Source of the DNA: Klebsiella electrica | GTDB lineage: Bacteria; Pseudomonadota; Gammaproteobacteria; Enterobacterales; Enterobacteriaceae | Direction: 5' to 3' | NCBI RefSeq assembly: GCF_006711645.1 | Contig: NZ_CP041247.1 | Location: 2,046,001-2,110,000, forward strand | Length of the DNA stretch: 64,000 bases | Part shown: positions 18,559-27,172 of the stretch, piece by piece | Layout of the letters: each line of letters begins with the position of its first letter | How positions within the stretch are numbered: the first letter of the stretch is position 1 | Program-made: the position numbers and the translations under genes | Notes under the pieces: generated by a model | The model's database searches: none | Told to the model about the DNA's origin: nothing | Seen by the model: only the letters and a program-made list of their open reading frames with translations

Positions 18559-19459
18559 AATCAGTGCTCCGGCGGCGCTGGCGAAGCAGCATAAACAGAT
18601 ACAGGACGATCAGCAGGGCGCACATCAGGGTCATCAGGATGGCGTACGCCGCGCCGCTGCCCGCCCGCAGATAGCTAAAGGACTCCTGGTAGACGAAGAA
18701 ACTCAGCGTGCGGGTACTGTCCAGCGGCCCGCCGCGGGTCATCACATAGATAATATCGAAGACCTTAAATGCGTCGATGGTGCGCAGGATCAGGGCCACG
18801 CCGAGCGGGGCGGCGATTGCCGGGAAGGTAATGGCGCGAAACCGCCGCCACGACGAAGCGCCGTCAAGGCGGGCTGCTTCGTATAAATCCTCCGGAATGG
18901 ATTGCAGCGCGGCCAGCACCAGCAGGGTGACCAGCGGATAGTTCTTCCAGATGTCCGCCAGCATCACCGCATTGAGTGCCGAGTCCGGCGACCCCAGCCA
19001 GCTGCGATAACCGTCGATAATGCCCCATTGACTGAGCAAAGCGTTAATACTGCCGTAGTCCGGGTTGAAGTTGAGCCGCCACATCATCGCGTTAACGATA
19101 GTCGGCAGCGCCCAGGGCAAAATGACCAGCACCCGCAGGAGAGTGCGTCCGACAAATTGCTGATTGAGCAACAGCGCCACCAGCACGCCGATAACCCCTT
19201 CAATGGCGACGGAGACCACGGTGAAATAGAGCGTGCGGGCGAAGGCGGCGCGAAAATCCGGGTCGGTTAACGCATACAGATAGTTATCCAGCCAGAGGTA
19301 ATTGGTCGCATCGCCATTGCCCACCAGCGCGGTGTCGGTAAAACTCAGCCACAGGGTGCGCGCCAGTGGCCAGGCCGTCAGCAGGAACATCACGATCAGC
19401 ATGGGTGCCAGCAGCACCCATGCCTGACGCTGTTCGCGTTGTTGCAAACTCAGCATCAA
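18548..19459 (-). CDS. Sugar ABC transporter permease (MalF/UgpA type)
   Basis: 303-residue permease with six or seven membrane segments and the EAA motif YEAARLDGASSWRRFRAITFP. The N-terminal cytoplasmic stretch (LQQREQRQAWVLLAPML) and length match UgpA-like subunits. It pairs with the MalG-type subunit just downstream and follows the binding-protein gene by six bases. Confidence 0.92.
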   Translation of the reverse strand: MMLSLQQREQRQAWVLLAPMLIVMFLLTAWPLARTLWLSFTDTALVGNGDATNYLWLDNYLYALTDPDFRAAFARTLYFTVVSVAIEGVIGVLVALLLNQQFVGRTLLRVLVILPWALPTIVNAMMWRLNFNPDYGSINALLSQWGIIDGYRSWLGSPDSALNAVMLADIWKNYPLVTLLVLAALQSIPEDLYEAARLDGASSWRRFRAITFPAIAAPLGVALILRTIDAFKVFDIIYVMTRGGPLDSTRTLSFFVYQESFSYLRAGSGAAYAILMTLMCALLIVLYLFMLLRQRRRSTDYET

Positions 19460-19465
19460 ATGTCC

Positions 19466-20713
19466 TTAACGCAGGCGCGCCGCGCTTTTGTCGACGGCTT
19501 GCATCGCGGCGTCCGGGGCGGCTTTACCTTGCAAGACCGCCTGAAGCTGCTGCTGTAACGCGTTGGAGAGTCGCGAGTAGTCCGCGGTTTCCGGGCGCGA
19601 AAGCATTACGTTCAGCGATTTATCCGCTGCGGCGATCAGGCTCTCCTGACCTTTCGCCACGGCCGGGTCCTGGTAGGAGGATTTCCACACCGGCAGGCTC
19701 AGCTTCGCGTATTTATCCTGCACCGGTTGCGAGGTCAGATAGTGGATATACTGCCACGCCTGCTCCGGATGCTGGCTGGCTTTGGCAATACCTAACCCCA
19801 TTGACCCGTTCACCGCCCCGGGTTTGTCCGGCGTATCGCCGGGTGCCGGCATAATGCCGACATCGCCCGCGACCTTACTTTGTTTCGGGTCGTTGGCCAT
19901 GTTGTACATATAGGTCCAGTTCAGGGCAAATGCCGCGTCGCCGTTGGAGAAGGCCTTGCGCACATCCTCTTCCAGATATTCGCGCGAGGCCGGATTGCTC
20001 AACCCGTCATCCAGCGATTTCTTCATCAGCGTGACCGCTTTCAACGACGCCGGGGTGGAAAAATCCAGTTTGCCATTCTGATAAAACTGTCCGCCAAACC
20101 CGGAGACGAGGGTGGTGTAGTCGCACACCAGCGCTTCTGCCTGCGACCAGCTCCACACCAGCGGGTATTTAACGATGCCTTTATCCTTGATGATTCTGGC
20201 GTCATCCAGCACCTGTTGCCAGGTGGTCGGCAGCTGCTTGATCCCGGCTTTGTCCAGCATCGCTTTGTTGTAGTAAAGATACTTGGTGTCGAGGATCCAC
20301 GGCATGCCCAGCGTTTTACCTTTGTAAACCACGGTATTCATGGCGCCGGGGAAGATTTTCTCCCGTTCGGCGGCGGGAATACGTGCCGAGACATCCTGCA
20401 GCAGATCGAAGTGGCTAAATTCGGCAGGCCAGATGGCATCGAACAGCACCACGTCGTAGCCGTTGCCGCCGGCGCCACGCGCAGCAACGATTTTGTCATG
20501 CAACGCTTCGTAGGGGACGAACTCAAGGTTGATTTTGATATCCGGGTTTTGTTTTTCGAAGTCGGTGGTCATGGCACGAATGTCATTTTCGCTGTACGCC
20601 GCCTGGGTCATAAACAGGGCGTTAACCTGAGTGGTGGCTGCCGCCGCACTCCCGCTGATGACCAGCATAGCCAGCAGACCGGCTTTAACCCGCAATGCAC
20701 TGTAGTCGTTCAT
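19466..20713 (-). CDS. Sugar ABC transporter substrate-binding protein (family 1)
   Basis: 415-residue periplasmic binding protein of the MalE/UgpB class with a signal peptide (cleavage near SAAAA-TTQ). The family 1 pattern is seen, including FEKQNPDIKINLEFVPYEAL near the N-terminus and the DVVLFDAIWPAEF region. As first gene of the operon it lies directly behind the divergent promoter and palindrome shared with the ROK regulator. The ligand is unknown. Confidence 0.92.
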   Translation of the reverse strand: MNDYSALRVKAGLLAMLVISGSAAAATTQVNALFMTQAAYSENDIRAMTTDFEKQNPDIKINLEFVPYEALHDKIVAARGAGGNGYDVVLFDAIWPAEFSHFDLLQDVSARIPAAEREKIFPGAMNTVVYKGKTLGMPWILDTKYLYYNKAMLDKAGIKQLPTTWQQVLDDARIIKDKGIVKYPLVWSWSQAEALVCDYTTLVSGFGGQFYQNGKLDFSTPASLKAVTLMKKSLDDGLSNPASREYLEEDVRKAFSNGDAAFALNWTYMYNMANDPKQSKVAGDVGIMPAPGDTPDKPGAVNGSMGLGIAKASQHPEQAWQYIHYLTSQPVQDKYAKLSLPVWKSSYQDPAVAKGQESLIAAADKSLNVMLSRPETADYSRLSNALQQQLQAVLQGKAAPDAAMQAVDKSAARLR

Positions 20714-20750
20714 GTTGCTCTCCGCGGTACTAAAAAGAGGAATATGATTT

Positions 20751-20775
20751 ATTAAATCAATTTGATTGATTTAAT
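20751..20775. promoter_or_regulatory. Operator-like palindrome between ABC operon and ROK regulator
   Basis: Perfect 10-bp arms ATTAAATCAA (20751-20760) and TTGATTTAAT (20766-20775) with a 5-bp spacer TTTGA. It lies about 40 bp upstream of the binding-protein start and 150 bp upstream of the ROK gene. ROK repressors of the NagC/Mlc group bind AT-rich dyads of this size, so this is the likely operator. Confidence 0.65.
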
Positions 20776-20924
20776 CGGGGCGACAATACGGCCCAAACGT
20801 CATTCGTGGCCCTTAGCCTAAGCGTAGCAAAGCTTATGCCACCCGAAAGGCGGGCGGAGAATGTCGTTGCGAGAATTGTGACGCGGGCTAGAATTGCAGC
20901 ATGATGCGACCAGGAAGGGACGGA

Positions 20925-22097
20925 ATGAAAACCTCGGGAACCAACCTTGAACATGCGCGTGTACACAACCGACGGGTGGTGATTGAGGCCGTGCGTCTGC
21001 ACGGTACATTGACCCGGGCGGAGCTGGCGCGAATTACCGCGCTGACGCCGCAAACGGTCTCCAATATTGTCGCCGAGCTACAGCAGATGGCGCTGCTCAC
21101 CAGTCATGAACCGCGCCGCGCGGCAGGGCGCGGTCAGCCGGCGGTGCCGGTGAGTCTTAACCCCGCCAGCGCATGGTCAATCGGGATCCATCTCGACCAT
21201 CAAACCTTAATCATCGTGCTGGTGGATCTCACCGGCGAGATCCATTTCCGTCGGCTCATTCTGGTGCAAAAGCCCCAACCTGGTGCCACCTTTGCCCGCA
21301 TTGCCGGGGTGGTGCAGGAGATGAAAGCGCTACCCGGGCTCGACTGGAGCCGGGTGCTGGGCATTGGCGTAGTGATGCCAGGGCCGTTTGGCGTGGAGGG
21401 CATTTCATCGACCGGGCCGACCACTCTCAACGGCTGGGAAGGGGTGGATGTGGCGTCGGAGCTGGAGCGGATAAGCGGTCTGCCGGTCACCCTGGAAAAT
21501 GACGCCACGGTAGCGGCTATCGGCGAGCGCTTCCACGGCGTGGCGCGACAGCTGCATTCGTTTGTTTATCTGTATATCGGCACCGGGCTCGGCGCCGGGA
21601 TTTTCGCCGACGGCCATATTTATACCGGCCACGCCCACAATGCCGGAGAGGTCGGGCATATCGTGGTGCAACCGGGAGGACGCCCCTGTTACTGCGGCAA
21701 CCAGGGCTGCCTTGAACGCTACGTTTCCCTACAGGCGGCCTATGAGTTTTGCGGCCTCGACCCCTACCGGGCGCTGCCCGAGGATCTGCTGGCGGTGGAG
21801 GCGTCGCTGTTCGATAGCTGGGTGGAGACGGCGTTACCGCCGCTGCGCCAGGCCATTAATATGCTGGAGTGCGTGTTCGATGCGCAAACGGTGGTGGTCG
21901 GCGGGATGATGCCCGCGCCGCTGCTGGAGAAAGTGCTGGCCCGTCTGCCGCCGCTGTATCAGTCGGTGCGCGGGCGCTATCTCCCGGCCATGCGGGTGAA
22001 AATGGGGATGACGGGCACCGACACCGCCGCCCTCGGCGCTGCCGCACTGCCGATCTTCGATGAGTTTAACCCGCAGTTTCAGGCCTTGATGAAGTAG
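20925..22097 (+). CDS. ROK-family transcriptional regulator
   Basis: 390-residue repressor: an N-terminal winged helix-turn-helix (LTRAELARITALTPQTVSNIV) followed by a sugar-kinase-like ROK domain with the phosphate-binding GTGLGAGIF loop and the zinc-binding CYCGNQGCLE motif. The ATG at 20925 follows AGGAAGGGA and is preferred to the upstream ATG at 20901. It is divergent from the sugar ABC-kinase operon and presumably represses it until the sugar or sugar phosphate binds. Confidence 0.9.
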   Translation: MKTSGTNLEHARVHNRRVVIEAVRLHGTLTRAELARITALTPQTVSNIVAELQQMALLTSHEPRRAAGRGQPAVPVSLNPASAWSIGIHLDHQTLIIVLVDLTGEIHFRRLILVQKPQPGATFARIAGVVQEMKALPGLDWSRVLGIGVVMPGPFGVEGISSTGPTTLNGWEGVDVASELERISGLPVTLENDATVAAIGERFHGVARQLHSFVYLYIGTGLGAGIFADGHIYTGHAHNAGEVGHIVVQPGGRPCYCGNQGCLERYVSLQAAYEFCGLDPYRALPEDLLAVEASLFDSWVETALPPLRQAINMLECVFDAQTVVVGGMMPAPLLEKVLARLPPLYQSVRGRYLPAMRVKMGMTGTDTAALGAAALPIFDEFNPQFQALMK

Positions 22098-22170
22098 GCC
22101 CGCCGCGGACATGCAAAAGAGCGTCGGCGGGGGCTCATCGTTAGCGGACAACGCGCTTAAAGGCGCTGAT

Positions 22171-22614
22171 TCACGCTTTCGCCAGCGGCAAGTTGTGGAT
22201 CTGCAGCACCGCTCTGGCGGCCTCCTGGCCCTTTTTGACGAAATGCTGGCTGTAAAAATCGATGAACTCGTCGGCAGGCTGGAAGTTGTGCGGCGTCAGG
22301 GAGACGGAGAACATCGGGACTTCTGTCGCCAGCTGGGCCTGCATCAGACCGCTGACCACGGCCTGGGCGACGAAGTCATGGCGATAGATGCCGCCATCGA
22401 CCACCAGCGCGGCGCACACGATGGCATCATAGCGTCCGCTTTTTGCCAGCTTCTGAGCCAGAAGCGGCATTTCAAATGCGCCAGGGACATCCCAGCTGTC
22501 GAGTGAATAATCAACCTGCTGACGCTCCAGCTCTTGCTGAAAACCGCTCTGCGCCTGGCTGACGATGTCACTGTGCCAGTTGGCTTTGATAAAGGCGACG
22601 TTTAACGATGACAT
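22171..22614 (-). CDS. 6,7-dimethyl-8-ribityllumazine synthase, type 2 (RibH2-like)
   Basis: 147-residue lumazine synthase, the penultimate enzyme of riboflavin synthesis. The sequence is of the alphaproteobacterial RibH2 type (SLNVAFIKANWHSDIV, DVPGAFEMPLLA, LVVDGGIYRHDFV) rather than the usual enterobacterial RibE type. Catalytic His is probably His79 in YRHDF. It is a lone gene with a structured 140-nt leader. In rhizobia and Brucella, RibH2 paralogues are decameric and thought to serve conditions apart from housekeeping flavin supply; a similar accessory role here is inference. Confidence 0.85.
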   Translation of the reverse strand: MSSLNVAFIKANWHSDIVSQAQSGFQQELERQQVDYSLDSWDVPGAFEMPLLAQKLAKSGRYDAIVCAALVVDGGIYRHDFVAQAVVSGLMQAQLATEVPMFSVSLTPHNFQPADEFIDFYSQHFVKKGQEAARAVLQIHNLPLAKA

Positions 22615-22776
22615 GACATACTCCTGTAAAATGACCGCATCAGGCGAGTCTAATTATGTGACCTTCAGGTCTTATACTCCGCGAGCAATTTCAGGCGCCC
22701 ACCGGGCGATACTGTCAATCGGTCGGTTCATGCGCGTTCACACGGAGCTCCGACCGTTAACATTATACTGTAATGT
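22615..22776 (-). promoter_or_regulatory. Promoter and structured leader of the lumazine synthase gene
   Basis: A minus-strand TATAAT (22767-22762) sits within an inverted repeat ACATTA-N5-TAATGT (22760-22776) that could be an operator. The predicted ~140-nt leader holds a 7-bp stem (22720-22726 with 22750-22756), a CGCCC/GGGCG hairpin (22696-22708) and a GACCT/AGGTC hairpin (22660-22671). It does not contain the conserved blocks of the FMN (RFN) riboswitch. Whether it senses anything is unknown. Confidence 0.4.
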
Positions 22777-23003
22777 CATGAGACGATAGCCGTTTTTATC
22801 CGCCGCGCGCAGCGGAACATGCCGTCACGGGCCTGCGGGCGGCGCGTTCGTCGCATGCGGGCAGCTCGCGCGACTCTGCCGGGTGGAAAAATAGCCGCAT
22901 CGCCATTTTCTGGCAAAGCTAAGTGATTTAAATACTTTGTGATTTTCCGCGTTTTCTCACATCTTCTGGAGGAAAAAGTGACGCGGAGAGAGTACCGGTA
23001 GCG
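22777..23003. other. Intergenic segment upstream of the desaturase gene
   Basis: The left half is GC-rich with no feature I can support. The right half is AT-rich and contains a strong ribosome site CTGGAGGAAAAAGTG, which opens a six-codon reading frame (GTG 22978, stop TAG 22999-23001) ending two bases before the desaturase ATG. That may be a coupling leader peptide or a chance match. Confidence 0.35.
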
Positions 23004-23990
23004 ATGACACAGCACTCGTCGAAGTATCTGCATCAGCAGCAGCGGGAGCTGATTCGCCAGCTTTCCCGCCGCTGGCTGTGGCGCAGCGAATTACCCACCT
23101 GGCTAGTCATTATTGCGGTTTACAGCGGCTGGTTTATGACCCTGGCCTACTGGCGGACGCTGGGGCTGTTTCCGGCGACCGTGCTGCTTATCTGGTTTAC
23201 CGCCTGGTATATGTCGTTACAGCATGAGCTGATCCACGGCCACCCGACGCCCTGGCGGTGGTGTAATCAGCTGCTGGGCACGTTACCGCTGGCGGTGTGG
23301 TATCCCTACGGGCTGTATCGCGACTCGCACCTGGCGCACCACCATAACGACCGGCTGACGCTGCCGGTGGATGACCCCGAATCGTACTATTTTAGCGCCG
23401 AAAGCTGGCGCCGTTTCTCGCCCTGGCAGCGTAAAGTGATACATCTGCGCAATACGTTTTTCGGCCGTCTGCTGCTGGCGCCGCTGCTGGATATTGTCCA
23501 GACGCTGGTCAGCGCGGTGAACGCCTTTCGCCAGCGGCAGGGGAGCGCGATGGTCATGTGGCTGGTGCACGGCGGGTTGCTGGCCGCGCTCCTGACGTGG
23601 ATGGCGCACTGTGATTTTTCGCCGCTCTATTTCGTGGTGGTCATCAGCTACCCGGCACTGGCGCTGACCAAAATTCGCGCCTTCTTCGAACATCGGGCCG
23701 CTGACGATCCGCTGGCGCGATCGGTGATCAATGAGGCCGGGCTGCTGTGGCGAGTGCTGTTTCTGAATCTTAACTACCACTCCGTGCATCACGATCTGCC
23801 CGGCGTGCCGTGGTACGGTCTGAGAAAAATCTATCTGCTGGAGCGGGAACGCTACCAGCAGCGTAACCACGGGTTCGTGGTGCGCGGCTATGGCGAGTGG
23901 CTGCGCGCCTTTTTCTTTAGCGCGGTGGCGGTTAATGCTCATCCGGGGATCGGGAAAGCCCCACAGGCAGGAGAGAGCGATGAGTCATAG
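23004..23990 (+). CDS. Membrane fatty acid desaturase family protein
   Basis: 328-residue integral membrane di-iron enzyme with all three histidine boxes: HELIHGH (74-80), HLAHHH (109-114) and HSVHHD (259-264). Several hydrophobic segments lie between them. Such enzymes hydroxylate or desaturate acyl chains or related substrates using oxygen. The ATG overlaps no ribosome site of its own as strong as the one upstream (see the intergenic entry). The downstream PhnD-like gene overlaps its stop by 11 bases, so the two are co-expressed. The substrate is unknown. Confidence 0.85.
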   Translation: MTQHSSKYLHQQQRELIRQLSRRWLWRSELPTWLVIIAVYSGWFMTLAYWRTLGLFPATVLLIWFTAWYMSLQHELIHGHPTPWRWCNQLLGTLPLAVWYPYGLYRDSHLAHHHNDRLTLPVDDPESYYFSAESWRRFSPWQRKVIHLRNTFFGRLLLAPLLDIVQTLVSAVNAFRQRQGSAMVMWLVHGGLLAALLTWMAHCDFSPLYFVVVISYPALALTKIRAFFEHRAADDPLARSVINEAGLLWRVLFLNLNYHSVHHDLPGVPWYGLRKIYLLERERYQQRNHGFVVRGYGEWLRAFFFSAVAVNAHPGIGKAPQAGESDES

Positions 23991-24774
23991 CGTGAATTTG
24001 CCGATGTATGCGGTTCACTCGCTGGAGAATCAGGCGTTAGAAGCCGCGGTGCGGGAGCTGTTGCTCGCCCGGGGCATTGCCGTGAGTTCGCCATCGACGC
24101 CGCCGGGGGACTTACTCTCGCACTGGCGTCAGCCGGATCTGCTGCTGAGCCAGACCTGCGGCTATCCGCTGGTGACTTTGCTGCCGCAGGTGCAGACGGT
24201 TGGCTGTTTTCACTATTCGGCACCCGGTTGCGCAGGGATTGAGTACCGTAGCCTGCTGGTGGCCCGTGCGGCGGATAATGCGCGGCAGCTCGCCGATTTT
24301 CGCGGGCGGCGGGCAATCTGCAATGCGCCCGATTCGCAGTCCGGCTACAACGTCTTCCTGAAAATGGTGGCGCCGCTGGCTCACGAGGGACGTTTTTTTG
24401 CCGCGGTCAATTTTAGCGGCAGCCACCGGCAGTCGCTGATCGGCTTACAGCAGGGGGCGGGCGATATTGCCGCCATTGATTGCGTGAGCTGGGCGCTGCT
24501 GGCGCGTCACGAGCCTGCCGTGCTCGACGGCTTGCGCGTTATCGGCCAGACGCCATCGGCGCCGGGGCTGCCGCTGATTACCGGGCCGCAAACGTCAGCG
24601 CAAACTCTGGCCGGTTTGCGCGCGGCGCTGCGACAGCTGGTCAGCGACGCACGATATCGGGAGCGCTGCGAGGCGCAGTTTATCTGCGGTTTCAGCCCGG
24701 TGTCCCGGGAACCCTATTCCCGGCTGCTGGCGTGGCGCGAAGAGGCGCGCCAACAGGGCGTGACGCAACTCTGA
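23980..24774 (+). CDS. PhnD/SsuA-like periplasmic-binding-fold protein without signal peptide
   Basis: 264 residues with the type 2 periplasmic-binding fold of PhnD-like phosphonate/phosphate binders (QPDLLLSQTCGYPLV, FRGRRAICNAPDSQSGYNVF, GSHRQSLIGLQQGAGDIAAIDCVSWALL). The ATG at 23980, inside the end of the desaturase gene and behind GGAGAGAG, gives no signal peptide. The protein may be cytoplasmic, and no ABC ATPase or permease is nearby. A longer in-frame start at 23890 lies within the desaturase coding region and is unlikely. It may sense or deliver a ligand for the desaturase, but that is speculation. Confidence 0.78.
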   Translation: MSHSVNLPMYAVHSLENQALEAAVRELLLARGIAVSSPSTPPGDLLSHWRQPDLLLSQTCGYPLVTLLPQVQTVGCFHYSAPGCAGIEYRSLLVARAADNARQLADFRGRRAICNAPDSQSGYNVFLKMVAPLAHEGRFFAAVNFSGSHRQSLIGLQQGAGDIAAIDCVSWALLARHEPAVLDGLRVIGQTPSAPGLPLITGPQTSAQTLAGLRAALRQLVSDARYRERCEAQFICGFSPVSREPYSRLLAWREEARQQGVTQL

Positions 24775-24981
24775 AACACCGGACCGGACAAGGCGGCGCG
24801 TGCGTTGCCGATCCGCAGCCAGCTATCGGCGTTTTGCAGCAGTAAACGCCCCCGGTTCCAGGATGATCGTCGTCGCGGATTAGCCGCAGCGCGGTACTAG
24901 TGCCGCCAAACCCTGCCTCCGATGATCCGGCCTGTACCAGCAGCGGCTGGCCCTGCGGCACCCCGTTCGCCGGCGTGAGAT

Positions 24982-25680
24982 TCAGAACGGACTGTCGTTA
25001 CGTGCGGTGACGGGCTCGCCGCTAACAGGATGAACAAAATGCAGTTCGCTGGCATGCAACATGAGCCGCGGTGCATGCGCGCTGCCCGGCCACGTCAGAC
25101 CGCCGTAGAGATCGCAGCCCAGAATCGGGTGCCCCAGTAACTGGCAGTGGATACGCAACTGATGGGTGCGCCCGGTTTCTGGGAACAGCAGTACCCGGCT
25201 CAGCGGCAGCAGAGTCCCCTCTGCGCCTTCGCGGGAGAGACGCTCAGTCACCCGGTAGCGGGAGCGGGCGGGCTTGCCATTGATGGCGCAAATCGTCATC
25301 CGCGGAAAGCGAGCCGGATCTTTGGCAATGGGGGCATCGATCTCGCCTTCATCCTCACGCAGATGCCCGCACAGCAGGGCGCTGTAAACCTTAGTCACCG
25401 AACGCTGGCTGAACTGATGGCTCAGCGCTGCATTAATCGCTTTATTTTTTGCCACCACCATCAGCCCGGAGGTGCCAAAATCGAGGCGGTGAACGAGGGT
25501 ACAGCCGGGAAATTGCTGCGCCAGCCGATAATGCACCGAGTCGAGATTTTGCGGATTTTTCCCCGACAGGCTGAGCAGCCCGGCGGGCTTATTGATCAGC
25601 AGCAGGTGCTCGTCCTGATAAAGGATCCCGATAGGTTGGTGGCAGGGCGGTGCAATAAACGTATCGACGATGGTGGACAT
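24982..25680 (-). CDS. RluA-family rRNA/tRNA pseudouridine synthase
   Basis: 232-residue pseudouridine synthase. Catalytic Asp67 is in the family motif HRLDFGTSG, and the other RluA motifs are present (NKPAGLLSLSG, SRVLLFPETGRTHQLRIHC, GHPILGCDLYG). There is no S4 domain, as in RluA and TruC. I use the ATG at 25680; the longer frame to 25809 adds an arginine-rich stretch of no recognisable family. It is shorter than RluB/RluF types and somewhat longer than E. coli RluA (219), so the exact target uridine cannot be assigned. Confidence 0.88.
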   Translation of the reverse strand: MSTIVDTFIAPPCHQPIGILYQDEHLLLINKPAGLLSLSGKNPQNLDSVHYRLAQQFPGCTLVHRLDFGTSGLMVVAKNKAINAALSHQFSQRSVTKVYSALLCGHLREDEGEIDAPIAKDPARFPRMTICAINGKPARSRYRVTERLSREGAEGTLLPLSRVLLFPETGRTHQLRIHCQLLGHPILGCDLYGGLTWPGSAHAPRLMLHASELHFVHPVSGEPVTARNDSPF

Positions 25681-25834
25681 GAGCAGGCGTCTGAAAAGGG
25701 TGGGGGCGGATGATAGCGAATTTTCCGCCCGCTGGCGATCGCGGCGATGCGCAGGAGGAGGAATATCGGGGCCGCTCCTGCTGTATCGCGTAATGAACAC
25801 CCTCTTCACCGACGCGCGCTACGGCTTTATTGGT

Positions 25835-26872
25835 TCAAGAGTGCGGCGGAGATAAGGCGCCTTCCAGCGCTTTGAACTGCTGCCAACTGACCTCATCAAT
25901 TTCAATACCGTGCTGCAGACGAAATTGCCGCTGCCGTTGCTCCGCCTCGCCGGGCAGCAGCAGCTCGTCGTCGTCCCGCGATGTGCGGGTCCATGCCAGC
26001 ATGTCCGCCACTGCCTCGGCGTAGCGCTCGCCCGCGCCGAGCAGGGACGGCTCGAAGACGATCGACAGCATATTGTTGATGATACCGGGCCCGGCGGGGG
26101 GCGGGGCGCTTTCGCTTTCACCGCCGGTCAACGCCGCGCCGAGCAGGCTGCAAATGAGCGCCAGGCCGGAACCTTTATGGCCACCGAAGGCCAGCAGCGC
26201 GCCGAGAGGCTCCTGCATCAGCCAGCGCGGATCGCGGGTCGGGTTGCCAGCGCTATCCACGGCGCAGCCCGGCGGCAGCTCCCGCCCCGTGTTCCAGGCG
26301 ATCCGCGCTTTGTTGCCGGCAATGGTACTGGTCGCGAAATCAAGCACCAAAGGCGGCCTGTCGGCGACAGGAATACCGACGCAGAAAGGGTTGGTGCCCA
26401 GGCGCGGACGCCGACCGTTGAACGGCAGCACCACCGAGCGGGTGCCGACGTTAGCGAAGTGTAAGGATACCAGTCCCGCCGCCGCCGCTTGTTCCGCCCA
26501 GGCGCCGATACGCCCGAGATGATGGGTCTGCGCCAGTCCCATAATGCACACGCCAAACTGTCGCACCCGCAAAATGGCCTGTTCCATCGCCAGTCGACCG
26601 GTCAGTTGACCAAAACCGTTGCCGCCGTGAAACGAGATGACCGGCCCGGCATCGCGCAGCAGCTGCGGGGTGGCCTGCGGATCGAGTTCTCCGGCGCGAA
26701 TGGCCTCGATATAGCGGGGAATAAGCGTCACCCCATGTGAGTCATGGCCTTGCAGCGACGACTCGACAAGATTATCCGCTACTTCACCGGCAACCGCTGT
26801 TGCTACCCCGGCGTCCTGCAGGCGCTGGCGTAAATAGCGACGCAGCTCATCATGATTAAATACCGGCATCAC
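25835..26872 (-). CDS. Ldh2-family malate/hydroxycarboxylate dehydrogenase (YbiC/HcxB-like)
   Basis: 345-residue NAD(P)-dependent oxidoreductase of the Ldh2 fold, resembling E. coli YbiC (hydroxycarboxylate dehydrogenase B). Matching blocks include GHDSHGVTLIPRY, THHLGRIGAWAEQ, RLGTNPFCVGIP and LLAFGGHKGSGLAL. The catalytic His is presumably in the SHHxGR-like block. It is a single gene divergent from the Ssu/Tau-like ABC operon across 300 bp. The exact 2-hydroxyacid is not known. Confidence 0.87.
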   Translation of the reverse strand: MMPVFNHDELRRYLRQRLQDAGVATAVAGEVADNLVESSLQGHDSHGVTLIPRYIEAIRAGELDPQATPQLLRDAGPVISFHGGNGFGQLTGRLAMEQAILRVRQFGVCIMGLAQTHHLGRIGAWAEQAAAAGLVSLHFANVGTRSVVLPFNGRRPRLGTNPFCVGIPVADRPPLVLDFATSTIAGNKARIAWNTGRELPPGCAVDSAGNPTRDPRWLMQEPLGALLAFGGHKGSGLALICSLLGAALTGGESESAPPPAGPGIINNMLSIVFEPSLLGAGERYAEAVADMLAWTRTSRDDDELLLPGEAEQRQRQFRLQHGIEIDEVSWQQFKALEGALSPPHS

Positions 26873-27172
26873 CGCTCCCTGTTTTTTCCACTCAATAATA
26901 TGAGCGGCAAACTATAGCGCCGTTTATTTCTTAACATAACGACAGAAACTGATTTTATATATCTGGAAAACGCATAGTGATAACCGGGTGTTAATTTCTG
27001 GCATGAAAATAGAGTTGAATGTCATTTTACTGTTATCAGCAGGCGCGCGGGAATAATATATAGCAATAAATAATTTATTAACTCCTGGAAATGACGGCAG
27101 GATAAATCGTCTTTTTAAATACGCCTCAGAACCAGATGGCGAACGGTGGGTTGATTATTGACGGGAGCTTAA
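26873..27172. promoter_or_regulatory. AT-rich divergent intergenic region
   Basis: 300 bp between the dehydrogenase and the ABC importer, clearly more AT-rich than the flanking genes and without a credible reading frame. It must hold promoters for both directions. I see no palindrome strong enough to name an operator. Confidence 0.5.

Noticed and set aside
22615..22760. FMN riboswitch upstream of the lumazine synthase
   Set aside because: None of the conserved RFN blocks could be found by eye. Only unrelated hairpins are present.
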